From: Kordiimonas sp. SCSIO 12610
Lineage (GTDB): Bacteria > Pseudomonadota > Alphaproteobacteria > Sphingomonadales > Kordiimonadaceae
Length of the DNA stretch: 64,000 nucleotides
Assembly: GCF_024398015.1 (NCBI RefSeq)
Contig: NZ_CP073747.1
Coordinates: forward strand, 3,159,001-3,223,000
Direction: 5' to 3'
Shown here: positions 26,351-35,129 of the stretch, piece after piece
Layout: every line of letters begins with the position of its first letter
How positions within the stretch are numbered: the stretch's first letter is position 1
Program-made: the position numbers and the translations under genes
The notes under the pieces: model-generated
The model's input: the letters and a program-made list of their open reading frames with translations, nothing else
The model's database searches: none
Told to the model about the DNA's origin: nothing

Positions 26351-28810
26351 CTATTCATATTTCAACGCATTGACCGGATTTGACCTTGCGACATTCATTG
26401 CCTGGCCACCCACCGTTAAAATAGCGACAATAAGCGCTGCTAAACCCGTTATCAGGAAGGGTACAAGCGTCAGATCAATCCGATATGCAAACCCGGCAAG
26501 CCATTGATGGATGGCAAACCATGTGATTGGCCAAGCGATTAAATTTGCAAACAGTACCGGTTGGGAAAATTGCCACGCTACCAGTCGAACAATATCGCCC
26601 GTTTCGGCACCCAAAACTTTACGAATACCAATTTCTTTGATCCGGCGTTCCAGGTTGAACGCTGCCAGTCCATATAAACCAAGTCCTGCAATCAAAATTG
26701 CAATAGCAGCAAGCACAGCCACCACAATCAACAAACGCTCGTCCTCAACATATTGGGCTATAATTGCCTGATCTAAATATCCATACCCCATTGATTGGTA
26801 TGACAAAACTTGGTTCCAACCATTCTGAATGCTTTCAATCGCTGTGTCACGCTGGTTTGGGTCGATCCGTACAGACATGGTCGCAAACCTGCTTGGGTCA
26901 GGATAGAAAACCATTGGTTCAATTTCATTGCGAATAGATCGGAAATGAAAATCATCGACTACGCCCACAATTCTGGCTTCGCGCAGGGCACCGGACCATA
27001 ATTCGATCGTGATCGTTTGATCAACAGCTTCAATTTCACTGTTAAATCCAAGAGTTCGAACACCCTTTTTATTTATGATCAAAGGAAGTTCAACAGTTTC
27101 GCGTTTTTCCAAATCCCATTGTAGGGTATCTGAGGCAAATTCTTGTGAGAACGCTCTGCCCGAAACCAAATCAACCTTATAAGTCTCAAAATAGTCCAAA
27201 TCGACCGCAAGCTGATTGAAGCTGAGGTAATCCTCTTTCGCCATTCCAACGGTGCCAAGCCGTGCTTCGCTTTGGTGGTCCCACGATGGCTGCGCTTCAG
27301 AGCCGCTTACGCTTATGATGCCAGGTTTTCCGGCTATGGCATTATCGAGTGCCGTAGATAAACGAATACTTTCTGCTGGCCCACGACCGATACCATATAA
27401 AGCAATCATATCCTCTTTATCGAAGCCCAATTCTACATTTCTGGCGTAATTCGTCTGTATATAGATGACACTGGCAGCTATGATCAAACCAACAGATGCC
27501 GCAAATTGAAGTACCACGAGAACCGTTCTCAGGCTGATTTTGCGGTGAGCATGAGCGGTCTGCTCTTTTAGAATCTGAATGGGGTTAAAACGTGACAGGT
27601 AAAATGCTGGATACAAACCCGAGGCAATAATAACCACCCCCAAGATCGCAACCTGCCACATCACAACACCAGGGTTCCAAATTATACTGCTGGTCAGGTT
27701 TCTTGACATAAAGTCATTCACAATAGGCAACAAGGCATCAAGAATCACAAGCGCAAGAAACCATGACAAAAGAACATAAAACATCGTCTCGCCGAGGAAT
27801 TGAACAACTAAGTTTTTTTGCCCCGCACCAACAACTTTGCGCATGGCCACTTCGCGCGCACGCGTCATCGCCCTAGCTGTGGAAATATTGACGTAATTGA
27901 AGCAGGCAACTGCCAAAACAAGAATACCAATAACAGATATGATCCTAAGTTGTTCAGGATTCCCGGCAGGTTTATTGCGTGAGCGATAAGGACCACCAAA
28001 CAAATGGATATCCTTAATCGGCTCCACAATAAGTTCCGCATTACTTCCCGTTGTCGAGGCGCCATCGGATGCAGCTGTGTCCTCAACTAATTTATTGATG
28101 TCTGCTGCAAACTGAACCGGATCAACCTCATATTTTGTCAAAACATAGGTTTGAACTGAAATATGCCTCCAGGACGTCTCAACACGTTCCGCCGGGATAT
28201 ATTGCTGCGGCGAATTCAAGGGAATTAACATATCAACAGTAAGGTGAGTATTTTCAGGTAAATCCTTAAATACCCCAACAATATTTAATGGTCTTCCATC
28301 GGTTACCTGAATAACTTTGCCGACAACGTCCGTTGAACCGAAAAGTAACTCAGCTCTGCTTTCGCTGATGATAATGGATGTTTGATTTTGCAGTCCTTCT
28401 TTGCCGCCCGCGATAAAATCAAGGAAGAATATTTCCAGAAACCCCTGGTCTGCCAAATATGTTGGGGCATTGAAAACTTCACCGTCTTCAATTTGATAAC
28501 TATGCCATTCTATTCTGCTCCGACCAGCCTGTTCTACATAATCGAGGCGGTCGAGCAATAGCCCGGCAGTTGGCCCCATGCTCATATTATAATGCATCGT
28601 TTCACGACCCGGGGCAGTAACCAGTGCCTCCACCCGATATGTACGATTGGAATTTTCGAAATTCACTTCATAATGTGTTTCAAACCAAACAAACATCATG
28701 ATTAAAAAACTTATTGTTAAACCGAGGGTGAGACCGAAAATTGTAATTGAGCTATGAAGGCGGGAGCGCAGCGCCACCCTAAGCAACATTTTGATATAGT
28801 TCGCAAACAT
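26351..28810 (-). CDS. ABC exporter permease, FtsX/MacB type (first permease)
   Basis: An 819-residue double FtsX-type permease. It starts with a TM helix (about 17-40). Coupling motifs are RAREVAMRKVVGAGQ and RIKEIGIRKVLGAET, and it ends SNPVNALKYE. Large periplasmic domains lie between the helix groups. The start at 28810 follows GAGGA nine bases upstream. The parallel layout with the next gene (47-base gap) suggests tandem duplication followed by divergence into a heterodimer, which is inference. The ATPase and adaptor genes precede it in the same direction. Confidence 0.9.
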   Translation of the reverse strand: MFANYIKMLLRVALRSRLHSSITIFGLTLGLTISFLIMMFVWFETHYEVNFENSNRTYRVEALVTAPGRETMHYNMSMGPTAGLLLDRLDYVEQAGRSRIEWHSYQIEDGEVFNAPTYLADQGFLEIFFLDFIAGGKEGLQNQTSIIISESRAELLFGSTDVVGKVIQVTDGRPLNIVGVFKDLPENTHLTVDMLIPLNSPQQYIPAERVETSWRHISVQTYVLTKYEVDPVQFAADINKLVEDTAASDGASTTGSNAELIVEPIKDIHLFGGPYRSRNKPAGNPEQLRIISVIGILVLAVACFNYVNISTARAMTRAREVAMRKVVGAGQKNLVVQFLGETMFYVLLSWFLALVILDALLPIVNDFMSRNLTSSIIWNPGVVMWQVAILGVVIIASGLYPAFYLSRFNPIQILKEQTAHAHRKISLRTVLVVLQFAASVGLIIAASVIYIQTNYARNVELGFDKEDMIALYGIGRGPAESIRLSTALDNAIAGKPGIISVSGSEAQPSWDHQSEARLGTVGMAKEDYLSFNQLAVDLDYFETYKVDLVSGRAFSQEFASDTLQWDLEKRETVELPLIINKKGVRTLGFNSEIEAVDQTITIELWSGALREARIVGVVDDFHFRSIRNEIEPMVFYPDPSRFATMSVRIDPNQRDTAIESIQNGWNQVLSYQSMGYGYLDQAIIAQYVEDERLLIVVAVLAAIAILIAGLGLYGLAAFNLERRIKEIGIRKVLGAETGDIVRLVAWQFSQPVLFANLIAWPITWFAIHQWLAGFAYRIDLTLVPFLITGLAALIVAILTVGGQAMNVARSNPVNALKYE

Positions 28811-28912
28811 CCTTCACTATCCTCTTCTATCCCGTGTCATTTTTGTTTTTTATTTATTCATCTCTCAAAACTTCAATTGTCGTGCTGTTTGGGGGTGTTT
28901 AGATCCCCTTCA

Positions 28913-29596
28913 TTAGATCGCTGCCCTGACATTCTCAGTAACAACATGGCCATCAAACAGGTTAATTGTTCTTCGTGCATAATCAGCGTGGGCTGGGCTA
29001 TGGGTAACCATCACGATGGTCGTTCCTTCTTCATTCAAGGACTGAAGCATCTCCATCACTTCCTGCCCGTGCGCACTATCGAGGTTACCTGTAGGCTCAT
29101 CCGCCAAAATCATAGCCTGATCACCAACAACGGCACGTGCCACCGCAACCCGCTGTTGTTGCCCGCCAGAAAGCTGACTAGGCATATGCTTGGCCCGATG
29201 AGCAATGCCAACTTTGTCCATAACAGCGGCTACACGGTCCCGGCGCTCGCTTGAAGGAATATTGTGATACAGAAGTGCTAGCTCGATATTTTCTGCAACG
29301 GTGAGTTCATCGATCAAGTTAAACGACTGAAATATGAACCCAATATTATGTTTGCGGATATTTCCAAGTTTGGATTCGGAATACCGCGCGATATTTTCTT
29401 CCATGAAGAAATAATCACCTTCGGTCGGCGTATCCAGCATACCGATAATATTCAGAAGTGTCGATTTTCCACAGCCGGATGGCCCCATAATGGCGACGAA
29501 TTCACCTGCTGCAATCTCGATATTCACATTATTCAATGCAACCGTCTCCACTTCATCCGTTCGGTATGCCTTGGATAAATTATGAAGTTTCAACAT
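28913..29596 (-). CDS. ABC exporter ATP-binding protein (LolD/MacB type)
   Basis: A 227-residue ATPase. Walker A is GPSGCGKST (38-46), the Q-loop is at Q90 (FIFQSFNLI), the signature is LSGGQ (142-146), Walker B is ILADEP (163-168), the D-loop is GNLD and the H-loop is VTHS (H199). It belongs to the MJ0796/LolD/MacB class that drives FtsX-fold permeases without itself carrying a membrane domain. It lies between the HlyD gene (49 bases) and the first permease (102 bases). Confidence 0.95.
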   Translation of the reverse strand: MLKLHNLSKAYRTDEVETVALNNVNIEIAAGEFVAIMGPSGCGKSTLLNIIGMLDTPTEGDYFFMEENIARYSESKLGNIRKHNIGFIFQSFNLIDELTVAENIELALLYHNIPSSERRDRVAAVMDKVGIAHRAKHMPSQLSGGQQQRVAVARAVVGDQAMILADEPTGNLDSAHGQEVMEMLQSLNEEGTTIVMVTHSPAHADYARRTINLFDGHVVTENVRAAI

Positions 29597-29645
29597 TGGA
29601 GTTTCCTTTCTGTCTTGTTTTTTGCTGGGTTTGTCTTCACCAACT

Positions 29646-31034
29646 TTAATTTAATTTCAGGCGGTCCATGTCCACATAGCTTGAGTAAGGCGATGTCACG
29701 ACCTTTTCACCCGCTTCTAATCCTTCGAGGACTTCGATATATCTGGAATTTCTACGGCCAAGCCTGACGTTTCGTCTGATAGCCTGTGAACCGTCCGGAG
29801 CAACAACAAAGATCCAGTTACCACCAGTATCCTGGAAGAACGCACCATTCGGTATCAAAAGTGCTTTGGTTTCATCACCAAGCGTCAATTTTGTTTGAAT
29901 TGTTTGGCCCCGCCTGATGCCATCAGCCTGCTCGCTAGTAAAAACCATATCCACTTCGAACTGGCCGTTATTGACTTGAGGGTATATTTTTGAAATCCGC
30001 ATTTGATAGGTACTGCCACCGCGCTCAAAACTGGCAGTTTGGTCTATATCAACACGCCCTAGGTAAAATTCATCAATATTTGCTGTTAATTTAAATTGTT
30101 CAGGATCATCAACTTGGCCCAAGCGTCCACCGCGGGTAATACTTTGACCAATTTCTATATCAAAACCCGATAGTTTACCTGATACAGGTGCTCGAACATT
30201 TAGGGCGTCTAAATTCTGACGAGCAAAATCCAGATTTTTCTCTAATTGAACCGCCCGTTCCTTTAGATAAGCAAGCTGCTGTTCTTGCATGCGTGCATCT
30301 GTTGCCTGACTTTCTAATGTTAGCTCCCTGCGTGTTACGTTGTAAGCGAGCTCATCCTCTGTCTCATCCAAAACCTGCTGAGATACAGTACCGTTAGTGA
30401 TCAACTGTCGCTGGCGCTCCGCCTGACGTGTTAGGCGCTTAATTTGATATTCAAAATCAGCAAGATTACGCTTATGTGACAGGCGGTTTTGTTCTAGTTG
30501 AAGCTCTATTGTTCTAAGGTTATTCAGCTGCTCTGTTACCAAAGCTTCGTTCCGTGTGACCTCTAGCTGGAGGCTAGTGTTTGACAATTCAACAATCAAA
30601 TCACCTTCTTGAACGGTCGCGCCGTCTTCTACTAGCACGCGCTCAACACGACCACCCTCAATCGCGTCGAGGAAAACAGTCCTAAGCGGCGTAACCCTCG
30701 ACCTAACTGGAATAAAATCTTCAAAAACACCTTCAGAGACAGTGGAAACAACAATTCTATTTTCATCAACTCTAAAGGTACGGCCACCCCCAACATCCTG
30801 AAATGCAAACCATATCAAAGCCGCAACACCCACAATCGCGGTACAGATGATGACATACTTAAGTGGGTTGCGCTTTTTTTCGACTACACGATCCATCCCT
30901 GAACCGGAGATTGATGGCTTGGAACTCATACCTTTAGGCATTTTAGGAGCTTTTCTGGGCTTATTATTTTCTTGGTTTTCCTCGCTGTCGGGACCATTAG
31001 TCATATTTGTTACCGTACCCATTTTTCTATCCAT
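29646..31034 (-). CDS. HlyD-family periplasmic adaptor of the ABC exporter
   Basis: A 462-residue adaptor. A polar N-terminal stretch of about 55 residues is followed by one TM helix (YVIICTAIVGVAALIWFAF), lipoyl halves (VRSRVTPLRTVFLDAIEGG and NVRAPVSGKLSGFDIE), a long coiled coil (about 165-270) and beta-barrel regions. The cytoplasmic tail before the TM is longer than usual. It is first gene of the HlyD-ATPase-permease-permease series. The ATG at 31034 has no strong ribosome site, and downstream Met codons at residues 5 and 11 are possible starts. A sigma-54 promoter candidate lies about 45 bases upstream. Confidence 0.9.
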   Translation of the reverse strand: MDRKMGTVTNMTNGPDSEENQENNKPRKAPKMPKGMSSKPSISGSGMDRVVEKKRNPLKYVIICTAIVGVAALIWFAFQDVGGGRTFRVDENRIVVSTVSEGVFEDFIPVRSRVTPLRTVFLDAIEGGRVERVLVEDGATVQEGDLIVELSNTSLQLEVTRNEALVTEQLNNLRTIELQLEQNRLSHKRNLADFEYQIKRLTRQAERQRQLITNGTVSQQVLDETEDELAYNVTRRELTLESQATDARMQEQQLAYLKERAVQLEKNLDFARQNLDALNVRAPVSGKLSGFDIEIGQSITRGGRLGQVDDPEQFKLTANIDEFYLGRVDIDQTASFERGGSTYQMRISKIYPQVNNGQFEVDMVFTSEQADGIRRGQTIQTKLTLGDETKALLIPNGAFFQDTGGNWIFVVAPDGSQAIRRNVRLGRRNSRYIEVLEGLEAGEKVVTSPYSSYVDMDRLKLN

Positions 31035-31076
31035 TATTTGTCATATTCTTTGTAACCGCTAAGTTACACGACTACT

Positions 31077-31093
31077 AAGCAATACCCATACCA
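31077..31093 (-). promoter_or_regulatory. Sigma-54 (-24/-12) promoter for the ABC exporter operon
   Basis: Read on the minus strand, TGGTATGGGTATTGCTT matches the RpoN consensus TGGCACG-N4-TTGCW in most positions and has the required GG-N10-GC spacing (GG at 31092-31091, GC at 31080-31079). Transcription would start near 31067, giving a leader of about 33 bases before the HlyD start codon. A sigma-54 activator gene lies directly on the other side, which strongly supports this reading. Confidence 0.72.
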
Positions 31094-31153
31094 TATGCTA
31101 AGATATTGATATTTATGTATTTTTAAAAAAATAGTTTTCTAAAGCACATAAAT

Positions 31154-31195
31154 ATGTACGAAAATGGACACTTGATGTACGCTTATGAACACTTC
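31154..31195. promoter_or_regulatory. Tandem activator sites (UAS), 21-base period
   Basis: Two imperfect direct repeats start at 31154 and 31175. Each begins ATGTACG and shares ATG-x-ACACTT. Each holds the dyad TGTNC-N6-GNACA (TGTAC/GGACA and TGTAC/GAACA). The 21-base period puts both on the same DNA face. They lie about 60-100 bases upstream of the sigma-54 promoter and just before the response-regulator gene at 31216, so the regulator may activate the exporter and control itself. Confidence 0.6.
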
Positions 31196-31215
31196 ACGAA
31201 ACAAGGGATGGCATA

Positions 31216-32613
31216 GTGACGAAAAAAGACGGTAAAATCTTAATTGTCGATGATGATGAAGATATATTGATCGCAGGAAAACTTCTTTTAAAACGGCATT
31301 ATGCAAAAGTTATCAGCTCTAATCAGCCACATCATATCCCTATGCTTATGGGCGAGCATGATTTCGATGCTATTCTTCTTGATATGAATTTCAGCCCCGG
31401 CGCTTCGAGCGGGGATCAGGGCTTCCTTTGGTTAGAGAAAATTCTGGAAATTGATCCTGACGCTGTTGTTGTTTTAATCACAGCACACGGCGGCGTCGAT
31501 ATGGCGGTTGAGGCAATGAAACGCGGGGCAACAGATTTTATTGCTAAGCCTTGGCAAAATGAAAAAGTCATTGCCACTTTATCGTCGGCTGTAAAATTAC
31601 GTCGGAGCCGTAGTGAAGCGGACAGTTTGAAAAAAACCAACAAAGTACTGAAACAAGCTAGCGGCAAAGTTGAACAACCAATCATTGGTTCAAGCCCAGC
31701 AACTTCGACAATGCTCTCACTGATTAAGAAATCAGCCCCGACCGACGCAAATGTCCTGATATTAGGTGAAAACGGAACAGGAAAAGAACTCGCTGCACGG
31801 AAAATTCATGAACACTCACTTCGGCAACATGAAGTGTTCATGTCAGTAGATATGGGAACTATTACCGAAAGCCTGTTTGAGTCTGAGCTTTTCGGGCACA
31901 AAAAAGGAGCCTTTACTGGGGCCAATGAGAACAAAGTTGGGCTTTTTCAAGCAGCAAACGGCGGCACGTTATTCTTGGATGAAATTGGTAACCTTCCACT
32001 ACATTTGCAATCAAAACTCTTAACAGTGTTGGAACAGCGCAAAATTACCCCAGTCGGTGATACTAAAGCCCATAATATTGATGTTCGAATAATAGCCGCG
32101 ACAAATGTCTCGAAAGAAAAGCTACTTGATGAGACGGTTTTTAGACCAGACCTGCTTTTCAGACTTAACACGGTGGAAATAACAGTGCCTCCCCTACGCG
32201 ACCGAGTAGAGGATATTGAGACGATAGCAACATATTATGCCGAGTTTTATGCGCGAAAATATGGTTTTGATGCAAAAAAGTTCTCCGATCAGGCTCTTAC
32301 TGCAATTAAGCACTATAAATGGCCCGGCAACATACGCGCTCTACGGCACGCAATTGAGCGGGCAGTCATTTTATCTGAAAGTGATGAGTTTTTACCTGCG
32401 GACTTTTCTCTGCCCGATCAACTTTCGTCATCGCAGCCGCCCATTGAAGAAACAACAGAGCAACCCAACACCGATCTGAACCTTGAAAGAATAGAAAAAC
32501 AGACGATACAACAGGCTTTAAAGAAACATCGATACAATATCAGCCACGCAGCCAAGGAACTTGGGCTAACCCGTGCTGCCCTCTATCGCAGGATGGAAAA
32601 ACATGAGCTTTAA
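31216..32613 (+). CDS. Sigma-54-dependent response regulator of the ABC exporter
   Basis: A 465-residue NtrC-family activator. The receiver has D12-D14 and the phosphorylation site D56 (AILLDMNFS). The AAA+ domain has Walker A GENGTGKE (184-191), GAFTGA (231-236), LFLDEIGNL and LLFRLNTVE. A Fis-type helix-turn-helix at the end reads LGLTRAALYRRM. It starts at GTG 31216 with AGGG upstream. The kinase gene overlaps its end by 11 bases. It is divergent from the HlyD/ABC operon, whose promoter region carries sigma-54 and dyad elements. Confidence 0.94.
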   Translation: MTKKDGKILIVDDDEDILIAGKLLLKRHYAKVISSNQPHHIPMLMGEHDFDAILLDMNFSPGASSGDQGFLWLEKILEIDPDAVVVLITAHGGVDMAVEAMKRGATDFIAKPWQNEKVIATLSSAVKLRRSRSEADSLKKTNKVLKQASGKVEQPIIGSSPATSTMLSLIKKSAPTDANVLILGENGTGKELAARKIHEHSLRQHEVFMSVDMGTITESLFESELFGHKKGAFTGANENKVGLFQAANGGTLFLDEIGNLPLHLQSKLLTVLEQRKITPVGDTKAHNIDVRIIAATNVSKEKLLDETVFRPDLLFRLNTVEITVPPLRDRVEDIETIATYYAEFYARKYGFDAKKFSDQALTAIKHYKWPGNIRALRHAIERAVILSESDEFLPADFSLPDQLSSSQPPIEETTEQPNTDLNLERIEKQTIQQALKKHRYNISHAAKELGLTRAALYRRMEKHEL

Positions 32614-33955
32614 AAGATTTAGCTTCCTATTGGCGGTGCGATTAATCGCCATTATGTTTTCCCTAATGGGGTTAGTATTTCTGTTTACGACGCCTGGGTA
32701 TCACGCGGCTACATTACTCATGTTATGCGTAACGGCAATGCTCACATATAATGTATTGCACTTCATTTCGCGAACAAACGCTGAAATTTCGCGGTTTTTG
32801 GATGCGGCCCGGTATGCCGATTTTGGACAACGATTTAATTTCAAAAATTTGGGTGCAGGCTTCGAAGAACTAGGGGATACTTTCACTGACATCCTCGAAC
32901 GGTTCAGGGAAGTCCGAGCTGGTCAGGAGGAAGAGCTTAGGCACCTAAAGGCGCTTGTCGAGCATGTACCTGTTCCACTTATATCGCTACATCAGGATGG
33001 TAGCATCACACAGTGGAACAATGCAGCAAGACGCCTCTTTGGCAGTGCTCATGTAACAAAAACAAGCGATCTGGAGCAGTTTGGCCAGCGTTTCCATGAC
33101 GAAATTCTATCAATAAAGACTGGCGAAAGAAAATTAGCGATCTTCGTTGTTGATGATGTTGAACAACGCCTGACCGTCGCTGCAACACAAATTATACTGG
33201 CCGGAGAGGTCGAGCGTTTAATAAGCTTGCAGGACATTCAAAGTGAACTTGATATAGCGCAATTGGAAGCATGGCAGGACTTGGTGCGGGTATTGACCCA
33301 CGAAATTATGAATTCAATCACTCCAGTCGCGTCGCTCGCGAAAACAGCGGAAGACCTCATTGATGATGTCCGTGACAGAGTCACTGATCAACCCGATTTG
33401 GTGGAAGAACTAAGTGATGTAAAGGATGCCGTTAAAACTGTTGCCAGAAGATCCGACGGACTGATGCAATTCGTTACCAGCTACAGACGCCTAACACGAT
33501 TACCACCGCCAGAGAAAACTCGTATCCTAATTCATGAATTATTTACGAGCGTGAAGTTACTCGGAACCCACGATTGGGCCGACAATCAGATTAAATTGCA
33601 TACTAATATTTCCCCAAGTGAACTTGATTTGAATGCTGACCCTAAAATGATCGAGCAAATCCTGATTAACATGCTGCAAAATGCTGGACATGCCCTTAAT
33701 GGGGTTGATGACGCTAATGTTTGGCTAAATGCGCGATTAAGCAGTCGGGGGCGGACAATCATTGAGATTGAAGACAATGGGTGTGGTATTGACCCAGAGA
33801 CAGCCCAAAAAATATTTGTTCCCTTTTTCACTACCAAACGCGAAGGAAGCGGTGTGGGCCTCGCGTTAACCAGGCAAGTTATGATCGCACACGGTGGTGC
33901 TATAACCTATAAACAACGCAAGGACGGGGGAAGCATATTCACCCTCACATTCTAA
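32603..33955 (+). CDS. Sensor histidine kinase, NtrY-like, partner of the sigma-54 regulator
   Basis: A 450-residue kinase with two N-terminal TM helices (about 8-28 and 36-55) and almost no periplasmic loop. A HAMP-like or linker segment, a PAS domain (about 112-215, LISLHQDGSITQWNNAARRLFG), the H-box VLTHEIMNSITP (H233) and an HATPase domain (NMLQNAGHAL, IEDNGCGI, GSGVGLALTRQVM) follow. The ATG at 32603 lies inside the end of the regulator gene with AGGA upstream, so translation is coupled. The upstream-extended frame to 32573 is not needed. The signal is probably sensed in or at the membrane. Confidence 0.93.
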   Translation: MSFKRFSFLLAVRLIAIMFSLMGLVFLFTTPGYHAATLLMLCVTAMLTYNVLHFISRTNAEISRFLDAARYADFGQRFNFKNLGAGFEELGDTFTDILERFREVRAGQEEELRHLKALVEHVPVPLISLHQDGSITQWNNAARRLFGSAHVTKTSDLEQFGQRFHDEILSIKTGERKLAIFVVDDVEQRLTVAATQIILAGEVERLISLQDIQSELDIAQLEAWQDLVRVLTHEIMNSITPVASLAKTAEDLIDDVRDRVTDQPDLVEELSDVKDAVKTVARRSDGLMQFVTSYRRLTRLPPPEKTRILIHELFTSVKLLGTHDWADNQIKLHTNISPSELDLNADPKMIEQILINMLQNAGHALNGVDDANVWLNARLSSRGRTIIEIEDNGCGIDPETAQKIFVPFFTTKREGSGVGLALTRQVMIAHGGAITYKQRKDGGSIFTLTF

Positions 33956-33958
33956 TTT

Positions 33959-34834
33959 TTACGATGATACCCTTATTGGCATATCAATAAGTTCAAGATG
34001 CGCTTGAACTTGTCCTTGTGCTGCCTCTATTAAACGCGGCGTCAATCCTTCATATATTTTATCGACTATGTCAGCTGGCGAGGTAATACCTAGCTTTAGG
34101 CAATCCTGAATTTGCTGATGCCGTATATAACGATGATCGCGAATATCCTGTATCCGCCCTTTTGGATCATCAATTACCAGGCCATGGCTTGGTAGCATAA
34201 TTTGGCTATTGTCGGCTTCCAGTTTATCAAGACTTTCTAGATATTCGCCTAGATGCCCAAGTGGCGGCACAACGGCAGTTGTCGACCAGCCCATCACATG
34301 ATCACCTGAAAACATCACCTTCTTGTTTGGCAAAAAATAACACATATGGTTTGGAAAATGTCCCGGTGTATGCCGCGCGATAATCTGCCATTCACCGTCG
34401 CCTACAATCGCACCATCCGCCAATTCAACATCTGTAACAAAGTCAGGATCAACATCCTCATCTGTCAGTGCCATAATCTCTGAGGACAATTTACCAAAAC
34501 TATAAACAGAAGCATCAAAGCGCGCCTTTAATGGTTTGGCCGCCGGGCTGTGGTCCAAATGTGTATGGGTTATGAAAATTCCCTTAACAGTTCTTGCGCC
34601 AACAAAGTTAACGATCGCATCAATATGCTCTTGATCATCAGGACCTGGGTCAATAATCCAAAGATCTTCATCACCTACAAAATAAGTATTTGTTCCGGGT
34701 CCGGTATAATCCTTAGCGTTATCAGCAAGAATTCGAACAACACCGGGGATAATCTCTTCCGGGGTTCCATAGTTTACATCTGTTTTTAAGGATGCTGAGA
34801 CAAGTGGACTTGGTTTAAACTTTGTTTTTTGCAT
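33959..34834 (-). CDS. Metallo-beta-lactamase-fold hydrolase (LACTB2-like)
   Basis: A 291-residue hydrolase with the zinc motif THTHLDHSP, then HTPGHFPNHMCY, FSGDHVMGW and LPSHG. A C-terminal winged helix-like segment (RHQQIQDCLKLG...ADIVDKIYEG) is typical of the LACTB2/glyoxalase II-like group. The open frame extends to 34903. The Met at 34834, with AGGT nearby, fits the family start better. It converges with the sensor kinase gene (three-base gap). The substrate is not known. Confidence 0.88.
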   Translation of the reverse strand: MQKTKFKPSPLVSASLKTDVNYGTPEEIIPGVVRILADNAKDYTGPGTNTYFVGDEDLWIIDPGPDDQEHIDAIVNFVGARTVKGIFITHTHLDHSPAAKPLKARFDASVYSFGKLSSEIMALTDEDVDPDFVTDVELADGAIVGDGEWQIIARHTPGHFPNHMCYFLPNKKVMFSGDHVMGWSTTAVVPPLGHLGEYLESLDKLEADNSQIMLPSHGLVIDDPKGRIQDIRDHRYIRHQQIQDCLKLGITSPADIVDKIYEGLTPRLIEAAQGQVQAHLELIDMPIRVSS

Positions 34835-34958
34835 ACACCTAACTAAACAAAATATTCCGTATTTAAAAGGTCTTAATTCATGACCGCCTGTCATTTTGGA
34901 CAATCATACATATAATTATGGTGAATATATTCATCCCAACGGAAATGCGTAATCACCT

Positions 34959-34976
34959 TCACTCACGCCTGAGTGA
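34959..34976. promoter_or_regulatory. Inverted repeat upstream of the ThDP enzyme gene
   Basis: TCACTCA and TGAGTGA with four bases between (34959-34976). It lies in the 295-base region between two divergent genes, about 155 bases before the ThDP enzyme start. A second pair, TGACCAT (35010-35016) and ATGGTCA (35061-35067), flanks 44 bases nearby. They could be operator half-sites. No further support is visible. Confidence 0.3.
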
Positions 34977-35129
34977 TCACGTATTAGTACACATGCCAAT
35001 AAACTATCATGACCATTATCAAATTTGTGTAATCTACTGACGCCTTATCATTGAAAAAGGATGGTCAACGCCATAAACATTGGCCTATATAAACCCATTC
35101 CAATAATATCAAACACATAAGAGGGAAAT

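Noticed and set aside
34835-35129. Thiamine riboswitch before the ThDP-dependent enzyme
   Set aside because: The conserved CUGAGA and ACCUGAUCUGG elements are absent. The enzyme uses ThDP but that alone gives no reason for a riboswitch.
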